Assembly: GCA_965153355.1 (NCBI GenBank)
Contig: OZ231128.1
Span: 36,208,001 to 36,272,000, forward strand
Origin: Flaccisagitta enflata
Lineage: Eukaryota; Chaetognatha; Sagittoidea; Aphragmophora
Direction: 5' to 3'
DNA length: 64,000 bases
The notes under the pieces: model-generated
Told to the model about the DNA's origin: nothing
Databases searched by the model: none
What the model saw: only the letters and a program-made list of their open reading frames with translations
Part shown: positions 57,330-64,000 of the stretch, piece after piece
How the letters are laid out: every line of letters starts with the position of its first letter
Position numbering within the stretch: position 1 is the stretch's first letter
Made by a program: the position numbers and the translations under genes

Positions 57330-58206
57330 TTGGAAGAAATTTCGAAGACGCTACTGATCTTTTGTTTTTACCGGGTTTTCCCGTTTGGGCAAAGCTTTAA
57401 TTCAAGTAGATTTTGGGTTGAAATGTATAAGACGCACTGAAAATTACCATAGAATTAGCTACCCAAGCCAGATGAATCATGATTTTCATAAAATCAAATT
57501 TGACAAAATTTTTTGTTTGGATGTTATCAATTAACATATGAATAGGTATTTTTTGCATATATTGGTTATAATAAGTCAGTTCAAGCCTTGAATCATGAAT
57601 TTCGTGGTCAAAAAACTATACAAAATACAGTGGAAATGTCAATTTGTTATTGTACCATAACCCACACAGAATTCCAAATTTGCATAGAAAATCAAAATCT
57701 CAACAAAATAAGAACATAGCGCGATCCCTAACTCAGTTACTGAGCGCGCTATGTTCTTATTTCATGCAAATTTTGATTTCCTATGCAAATTTGGAATTCT
57801 GTGTGAGCTGAAAAGAATCGATTGTTACTAATTTTTTCCTGTTTTCATAACATCATAGTCAAATTTCCTTCATTCTATTTACCATTCTACCATTTGGCTT
57901 TATAAGATCATTTCTTTTATGTGATTAAACATACTAGATTTGAAAAAATGAAGCAGGCAGTTACTGAAATATAAATGCTAATGCGATTGGTTAGTTTGTC
58001 CTACGGGTAAGTTCCTCTATCTTAAGTTTCAGTGCGTCATAAAACCCAGCTCTCACCTCGCCCTAACACTAGCCCTGACCCTAACCCTAACCCTAACGGC
58101 TAACCCTAACCCTAAAACCACCCCCAACCTCAACCCTAACCCTAAAAAAAAACCGCTTAGAAAATAAGTAAAACAAAAGACATCATCGAGTTCGAAAACA
58201 GTACCG
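57330..58206 (-). repeat. Interstitial telomeric-repeat element, copy B (split)
   Basis: Inverted relative to copy A (46568-46841), with (CCCTAA)n variants at 58056-58150. Apart from the inserted MITE (57430-58039) the two copies align over about 265 bp. Confidence 0.85.
57430..58039. mobile_element. MITE inserted in telomeric element B
   Basis: TA duplicated on each side; ends AGACGCACTGAAA and TTTCAGTGCGTCA; 610 bp. The uninterrupted sequence in copy A is the empty site. Its centre is another palindrome (57660-57806, CACACAGAATTCCAAATTTG arms). Confidence 0.85.
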
Positions 58207-58208
58207 GC

Positions 58209-58383
58209 ATTTTTAGTTGCGGACACGCAACTCTATAAGAGCCTTTGTCCGTCCGTCCGTCGGTCCGTCCGTCCGTCCGTCCGTCGGTCCGTCCGTCCGT
58301 GACCACGAGTCGAAAAGTGTGAAAACGTGCATTTCCGCCCCTGCCCACCCGTCCGCAACTGGTGGCCGTGTATCCGGCCTTGT
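58209..58383 (+). repeat. R1 element
   Basis: TTTTTAGTTGCGGACACGCA, a (GTCC)n array 58246-58300, and CCGTGTATCCGGCCTTGT. Inserted right at the edge of telomeric element B. Confidence 0.85.
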
Positions 58384-58560
58384 TTAGTGAATTATTTGAC
58401 AGAGCCAGTTGGGCTCTCGCCCCGCTACTTTACAGAGCCCGAAGCAAAAACAGCGAGCCCGACAAAAATAATTTTCTAATTATGTGAGCCTACGTCATAA
58501 TTTTCTAATCATGTCAGCCTACATCATATGACTGGCATATAGATATAGATATAGATATAC

Positions 58561-59122
58561 AGTAGATCTTGTCTAGACTTGAGATAACGGGGGCAAGCAT
58601 TGTGCAAAGACGAATGAAGGCAGGGGAGTGATATTTGGATCATAGACTAATCAAAGGATGATTAATTCCCCATGATAGCTGGTTGCCATGGAAACACATT
58701 TCCATGTATTCTCGCTTAAGTATCAATATTTTGAGAGATTTTTTTGGGGAACATTGCTTAAAATAAGATTTGCTACAACTTTCCCAAAGTATATTCTGTA
58801 AGAATGTCGCTCGTTTGGCCGTTGCTAGGGAGCGTATCCATGTGTGACAACCCCTAGCAACCGCTAAACAAGCGATATTCTTACAGAACATACTGTGGGA
58901 AAGTTGTAGCAAATTTTATTTTAAGCAATGTTCCCTAAAAAAATCTCTCAAAATATTGATACTTTAGCGAGAATACATGGAAATGTGTTTCCATGGCAAC
59001 CAGCTATCATTGGCAATAAAGCATCTGGTTATTAGACTATGTTTGAAATATTACTCCCCTGGCTTCATTTGTTATCTTACAATACTTGCCCCCGTTATCT
59101 CAAGTCTAGACGAGATCTACTG
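58561..59122. mobile_element. Foldback MITE, CAGTAGATC ends
   Basis: TA flanks, ends CAGTAGATCTTGTCTAGACT...AGTCTAGACGAGATCTACTG, 562 bp. The arms match over nearly the full length (TTGCCATGGAAACACATTTC; AAGTTGTAGCAAAT) with a loop near 58835-58850. Confidence 0.9.
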
Positions 59123-59277
59123 TAGTTGTGTTTTATTTTGTATCTCTGTGAACAGAAGTACAATTACAAGGGTACAAAGGAGAAAACCATTTCATGTGAA
59201 CTTTCTTTCAGCATCAACATCAGACCCATTTACATTGCATTTGAAGGCTGTATATACAGTTACACTACACTTTTTTT

Positions 59278-59699
59278 TTTATATAAGAGACAGCTTTTTT
59301 GAACTCAGCCTGGGTGTTCTTAAATTTTTGTCCGTTTTCAGCCTGAAATTCTCTTAAAGTGTTTTTAATTTTTTCGATGTTCATAAATATATAAATTGTA
59401 TAAAATACCTTATTTAGAACAGTTGTATCTTAAACTTGATAACTATCATGGTTATTTTTATACAATGATATCACAGGCAAACTAAAAAAAGAAATTATTT
59501 CTAAAGATCAGCAACCTATATTTCTGACAAATTTGAATAATATTCATTTCTTTTATAGGAAACTTAAGAAAATTCCAATTTTCGAAAATGGCCGAAATCA
59601 AATCTCAGCCTGGGCATTCTCTTATTTCGTTCTTAAAATTTTGGCAAATCTTAGGCTCATGTCTCTTATAAACTGGTCTCTTATAAAATAAAGAAAGTG
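59278..59699. mobile_element. MITE, CACTTTTTTT / ATATAAGAGAC ends
   Basis: TA flanks, 422 bp; CAC(T)n ATATAAGAGACAG and CTGGTCTCTTATAAAATAA...AGTG. Same design and length as the element at 56111-56534. Confidence 0.8.
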
Positions 59700-59885
59700 T
59701 AGTTCCATGCGAGTAGACCGTGGCAGTGGCAAGGCTAATAATGTGTTTGGGCAGAAGCAGTCATGCTTATCGCTCAAACGTCTCGAAAGCGGCAAAATAG
59801 CAAACAGTTGTTATCCATGGACTGACCAACCCAATGAAAGCACCGACCGACTCAGTTAAGAAGCGTAGCACGCAACTATAAGGAT
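59700..59885 (-). repeat. R1-type element, diverged
   Basis: ATGCGAGTAGACCGTGG to AGCGTAGCACGCAACTATAA. Confidence 0.55.
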
Positions 59886-60295
59886 GCTCAGATCCTTATC
59901 TATTTGCTGTTCACATTTCAAGTGAACAGTTCACACTGTAGATTGCATAATCTGCCATTCCTTGCGTGAGCTACCGCGTCTGCAGGAGCAGGAGAGTTAG
60001 ATTTTAGGGCATGTCACCCTGAATTGGTGTCCCAACAAATTTAGTGTCCCGACAGAAACTAATATGTGATTTTTACTTTTAAGCTGTAAAAAACCACCAT
60101 TGCTGCCATAATTTAACAAAAAAGGTGAATATATCATGACATGCCAACATAAGTCTTTAACCTAACATGGACTTTCTGTCTGCTTGTTTATCACCATGAA
60201 TATGCATATATTTGTTAATTCATCTGTCAGTTAACATGTTGGTTTGCCGTTTTGTCTTTCATCTTTTTTTTCTTTCTTCGTTTCCTTCCACATTA
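59886..60295. other. No gene seen
   Basis: Unique A/T-rich sequence. Confidence 0.4.
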
Positions 60296-60299
60296 TCTA

Positions 60300-60313
60300 A
60301 ATAACCTAGCGCC

Positions 60314-60348
<35 letters not shown>

Positions 60349-60502
60349 TTATGTCTATCTGTCTATCAGCCGTGGACGAGTGGGCAGGAGTGGAATAATG
60401 TTCACATTTTGTTTTGGTTACTGACCGACAGAACAATTGAACAACTGACCAACGGACCGACCGACACAGCAAGTTCTTGAGTCGCAAGTCCGCGACTAGA
60501 AA
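60300..60502 (-). repeat. R1-type element with (GTCT)n
   Basis: CTTTGTCTGTCTGTCTG array 60313-60365, AGCCGTGGACGAGTGGGCAG, GACCGACCGACACAGC and GAGTCGCAAGTCCGCGACTA. Confidence 0.65.
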
Positions 60503-60737
60503 TGAATAAACCTTATATTACACCACTTTCTCTCGAAAATCATCCCTTCAAGGCTCCTACTAATAAAATGCTTAATCCAATTACCGTTAACAACAACTGT
60601 TACTTTGTCTTTTTTTAGCTTACTGCGTTTCTAAGACAAATCGAAAGAGGCAAATGTTGTCTAGGAACTTAGTGAAATTAAAACAAAAAGTCAGCAACCA
60701 GAATAACTACAGAGAAGGTTAGTAATGACAAAAGGAA

Positions 60738-60995
60738 TTTTTAGTCGAGTGCTCGCGACTCTATGACCCGCTTTGTCCGTTTGTCTGTCGGTCGGTTGGT
60801 CCATCCATCAAGCTTAGCTTTTTTTGTCATCTTACGTCATTTTAAGTTATTTTTAGTAATTTTAAGTCATTTTAAGGCATTTCAAGACAATATACATTTA
60901 GTTGTTTAGTCTTTTAGTCTTTTAGTCTTTTGGTCTTTTAGTCTTTTAGTCTTTTAGTCTTTTGGTCTTATAGTCAACCGCACGCGACTATAAAG
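60738..60995 (+). repeat. R1-type element, long variant
   Basis: TTTTTAGTCGAGTGCTCGCG start; AGTCTTTTAGTCTTTTGGTC decamer array at 60906-60975; ends CCGCACGCGACTATAAAGTG. Confidence 0.6.
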
Positions 60996-61980
60996 TGTTT
61001 GCCTTGTTCATTGTTTTACATGCTTTTCATCTTGAAAAGAACAAGGGTTTTAAAGTGAGCCTCAGTGTTCTTATTTTCAAGCCTAGTTTGAAGCTCAACC
61101 GTTCTTAACATGTTCTTATTTTTTAAAATTAGATAATTCTTATATGATATGTAATTACAATATATGATTTTAACAGTTTGTTTATTGTGCAATTGTCAGA
61201 TAAAAATCATTGTTTTTTCTTTGTAAAAAGAAACCTAGAATTATATTTTTTATGCAGTTTGTTATCATTTTTAAAATCAATATTATAATATTGATTTTTC
61301 ATTTGTTTTAAAAAATAATGTTTTTAGTCGCGTGCACGCGACTCTACAACCCACATTGTCCGTCTGTCAGTCGGTCAGTCAGTCGGTCGGTCGGTCGGTC
61401 GGTCGGTCGGTCGGTCGGTCAGTCGGTCGGTTGGTCGGTCGGTCAGTCGGTTGGTCGGTCGGTCGGTCGGTCGGTCACGTTTTACTTTTTTAATGATTTT
61501 ATTTCTTTGACCCCACTACTACTGCCTAAATGGTCTAGTGACTTAAAAAATGGCCCCTGCCCACCCGCACGCGACTTCGGTAGCCGTGTATACGGCCTTG
61601 CTATTTTTGAATATGAGGCTCTGCATGTTCTTAAAATGTTCTTTTTTTTGGGCCAAATTTGACTTTCGTTCATTCGTCCGTCCGTTTGTTCGTCCCCCCC
61701 CTCTTATCAGGCCTCAAATCTGGCCTCTCAGGTCTCAAATCTGGCCTCTCAGGCCTCAAATCTGGCCTCTCAGGCCTCAAATCTAGCCTCTCAGGCCTCA
61801 AATCCAGCCTCTCAAGCCTCAAATCTGGCCTCTCAGGCCTCAAATCCAACCTCTCAGGCCTCAAACCTGGCCTCTCAAGCTTCAAATTAGGCCTCTCAGG
61901 CCTTAAATCCAAATTCTCAGGCCTCAAACCAGGCCTCTCAGGCCTCAAATCAGCCATCTAAGCCTCAATTTATTGCTTTC
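60834..61980 (+). repeat. Direct duplication, unit 1
   Basis: About 1.15 kb (ACGTCATTTTAAGTTATTTT to CAGCCATCTAAGCC) repeated at 62836 to the window end, offset 2,002 bases, same orientation and order: TTTAGTC array, R1, R2 array. Confidence 0.9.
61320..61605 (+). repeat. R1 element
   Basis: AGTCGCGTGCACGCGACTCT (perfect 18-bp palindrome), (GTCG)n 61369-61475, CACCCGCACGCGACTTCGGT and GTGTATACGGCCTTG. Confidence 0.88.
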
Positions 61981-62310
61981 AGGCTTCAAATCAATCCTCT
62001 GACCTTTCAAGCCTTAATCTAGCTCTCTCAGGTCTCAAGTCAGCCCTCTCAAGCTTCCAATTGCATTCTCAGGCCTTACATCGGCCTTCTTAGACCTCAG
62101 TTTAGGCTCTTGAAGGCCTTCAGTCAGCCCTCTATAACATCTCATCCACTTCTTCAGGCAGGACACACGAAAGTCCCCCTGTGTTCTACAGGATTTTTTC
62201 CCCTTCGGGGCCGCTGCCCTGCTTCCCCTCACTCCAACTCACAATCACTCAAAGCAGGGCAACGGGCATCGCTGACCACATATTGCCCTTGGGCGACCTG
62301 TTGTCCTGTA
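61690..62310. repeat. R2 element, copy e (right half with long core array)
   Basis: About twelve clean units CTCAGGCCTCAAATCTGGCC (61705-61960), decaying to about 62140, then the arm TTCTACAGGATTTTTTCCCC, GGCCGCTGCCCTGC and GGCATCGCTGACCACAT. The left arm is replaced by the R1 copy. Confidence 0.75.
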
Positions 62311-62816
62311 GGACACAGGGGGAAATTTCGAGACGTCTGTCCATCCGTCTGTCCTTCCATCCTTCCATCCATCTTTCCGCCCCCCCTCTCGGCCATTGGA
62401 GCCTCAAGTCTTCAGTCTCAAGCCTGATTTTGGCCCTCTGAGCCCTCAAATTAGCCCTTTCAGACCTCAATTTAGCCTTTGAGAAGTCGAGAGCTTAGAT
62501 CAGCTCTCCAGACCTCATATCTGCCCTCAAGACCTCAAATCCGCCCTCCAGGCCTCAAATAAACTCTTCAGGCCTCAAATTTGTCCTTTAGGCCACAAGC
62601 CTGCCCCCCAAGCCTCAAATCTGTTCTTTTGGACTAAATTCTGTCATCCCAACTTTAAATCCGCCTTAGGACGTCTCGAAATTCACCCCTGTCCTACAGG
62701 ACATTGGCCCTTTGGGGCAGCTGCCCTGCTCTGACTCCACTACTTCACTTGAACACTCCAAGCAGGGCATTGGGTACCGCTGACCAAGTGCGATCCTTGG
62801 GTGACTGGTTTTCTTT
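62311..62816. repeat. R2 foldback element, copy f
   Basis: Arms TTGTCCTGTAGGACACAGGG with GGAAATTTCGAGACGTC on the left and GACGTCTCGAAATTCACCCC, TGTCCTACAGGACATTGG on the right. Degenerate 20-21-bp core (CAGGCCTCAAATAAACTCTT-like). Confidence 0.78.
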
Positions 62817-63341
62817 GCCAAGGTTGGTGTTGCTGACGTCATTTTAAGTTATTTTTAGTAATTTTAAGTCATTTTAAGGCATTTCAAGACAATATACATT
62901 TAGTTGTTTACTCTTTTAGTCTTTTAGTCTCTTGGTCTTTTAGTTTTTTAGTCTTTTGGTCTTTTAGTCTTCTAGTCTTTTTGTCTTATATATAGTCAAC
63001 CGCACGCGACTATAAAGTGTTGGCCTTGTTCATTGTTTTACACACTTTTTATCTTGAAAAGAACAAGGGTTTTAAAGTGAGCCTCAGTGTTCTTATTTTC
63101 AAGCCTATTTTGAAGCTCAACCGTTCTTAAAATGTTCTTATTTTTTAAAATTAGATAATTCTTATATGATTATGTAATTACAATATATGATTTTAGCAGT
63201 TTGTTTATTGTGCAATTGTCAGATAAAATCATTGTTTTTTCTTTGTAAAAAGAAACCTAGAATTATATTTTTTATGCAGTTCGTTATCACTTTAAAAATC
63301 AATATTATAATATTGATTTTTCATTTTTTTAAAAAATAATG

Positions 63342-63616
63342 TTTTTAGTCGCGTGCACGCAACTCTACAACCCACATTGTCCGTCCGTCCGTCGGTCAGT
63401 CAGTCGGTCGGTTGGTCAGTCGGTCGGTCAGTCAGTTGGTTGGTTGGTTGGTCGGTTGGTCGGTCGGTTGGTTGGTCGGTCAGTCGGTCACGTTTTACTT
63501 TTTTTATGATTTTATTTCTTTGACCCCACTACTACTGCCTAAATGGTCTAGTGACTTAAAAAATGGCCCCTGCCCACCCGCACGCGACTTTGGTAGCCGT
63601 GTATACGGCCTTGCTA
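63342..63616 (+). repeat. R1 element
   Basis: AGTCGCGTGCACGCAACTCT, (GTCG/GTTG)n, and GTGTATACGGCCTTG. Confidence 0.87.
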
Positions 63617-63714
63617 TTTTTGAATATGAGGCTCTGCATGTTCTTAAAATGTTCTTTTTTTTGGGCCAAATTTGACTTTCGTTCATTCGTCCGTCCGTTT
63701 GTTCGTCCCCCTCT

Positions 63715-64000
63715 CTTTTCAGGCCTCAAATCTGGCCTCTCGGGTCTCAAATCTGGCCTCTCAGGCCTCAAATCTGGCCTCTCAGGCCTCAAATCTAGTC
63801 TCTTAGGCCTCAAATCCAGCCTCTCAGGCCTCAAATCTGGCCTCTCAGGCCTCAAATCCAACCTCTCAGGCCTCAAACCTGGCCTCTCAAGCCTCAAATT
63901 AGGCCTCTCAGGCCTCAAATCCAAATTCTCAGGCCTCAAACCAGGCCTCTCAGGCCTCTCAGGCCTCAAATCAGCCATCTAAGCCTAAATTTATTGCTTT
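63715..64000. repeat. R2 core array, copy g (cut by window end)
   Basis: About twelve 21-bp units CTCAGGCCTCAAATCTGGCC to 63975. Confidence 0.85.

Larger units (their letters stand above)
62836..64000 (+). repeat. Direct duplication, unit 2 (cut by window end)
   Basis: Same order as 60834-61980 with small indels: the TTTAGTC array has a TATATA end, the R1 array (63381-63485) has more GTTG units. Confidence 0.9.

Noticed and set aside
61659-61961. Frame of LSGLKSG repeats (and its reverse, RPERPDL)
   Set aside because: A 21-bp minisatellite has no stops by periodicity; no start context, splice sites or domain support a protein.
61690-64000. Regularly spaced 21-bp repeats that could suggest CRISPR
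   Set aside because: The units are contiguous with no unique spacers, lie in a eukaryotic foldback element, and have no cas genes nearby.

Overview
The window is metazoan nuclear DNA, most likely from an invertebrate. The evidence is spliced genes with GT-AG introns, a BRICHOS protein of the ITM2 type, a p53-family transcription factor, a Ty3/gypsy retrotransposon, many TA-flanked terminal-inverted-repeat elements, interstitial TTAGGG-type telomeric repeats, and a very heavy load of microsatellites. I cannot name the species. Nothing looks bacterial.

Layout. 1-7802 (minus strand): the 5' part of a Ty3/gypsy LTR retrotransposon. It has an open pol (protease, RT, RNase H, start of integrase), gag joined to pol by an apparent -1 frameshift signal, a long leader, and a probable 5' LTR whose upstream end carries CCAAT boxes, heat-shock elements and a TATA box. 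8730-18797 (minus): at least ten exons of an unrecognised, mostly alpha-helical protein. 25648-30008 (minus): a three-exon, intron-containing Gag-like gene with no pol. 36972-41864 (minus): a complete five-exon ITM2/BRI-like gene (267 aa). 48932-54379 (minus): a four-exon p53-family gene (about 963 aa) with all four zinc ligands and the main DNA-contact arginines conserved, a tetramerisation segment and a very long low-complexity tail. All four host-type genes lie on the minus strand. Most exon joins were checked by hand: splice consensus, matching codon phase on both sides, and agreement with the protein family.

The rest is repeat. R1 is a dispersed family with a palindromic end and an internal GTCC/GTCG array. 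R2 is a foldback family with a 21-bp minisatellite core. R3 is an 850-bp repeat present twice. Several TIR/MITE groups occur, one nested inside another in a p53 intron. There is a 990-bp hairpin, an inverted pair of telomere-like elements of which one is split by a MITE, and a 2-kb direct duplication at the right end. Microsatellites are strikingly close to splice sites in all four spliced genes: GTT, GAAT or ATC arrays just inside donors, and CT or CATT arrays just before acceptors. Nothing suggests that the genes form one pathway; apart from sharing a strand they appear to be independent neighbours.
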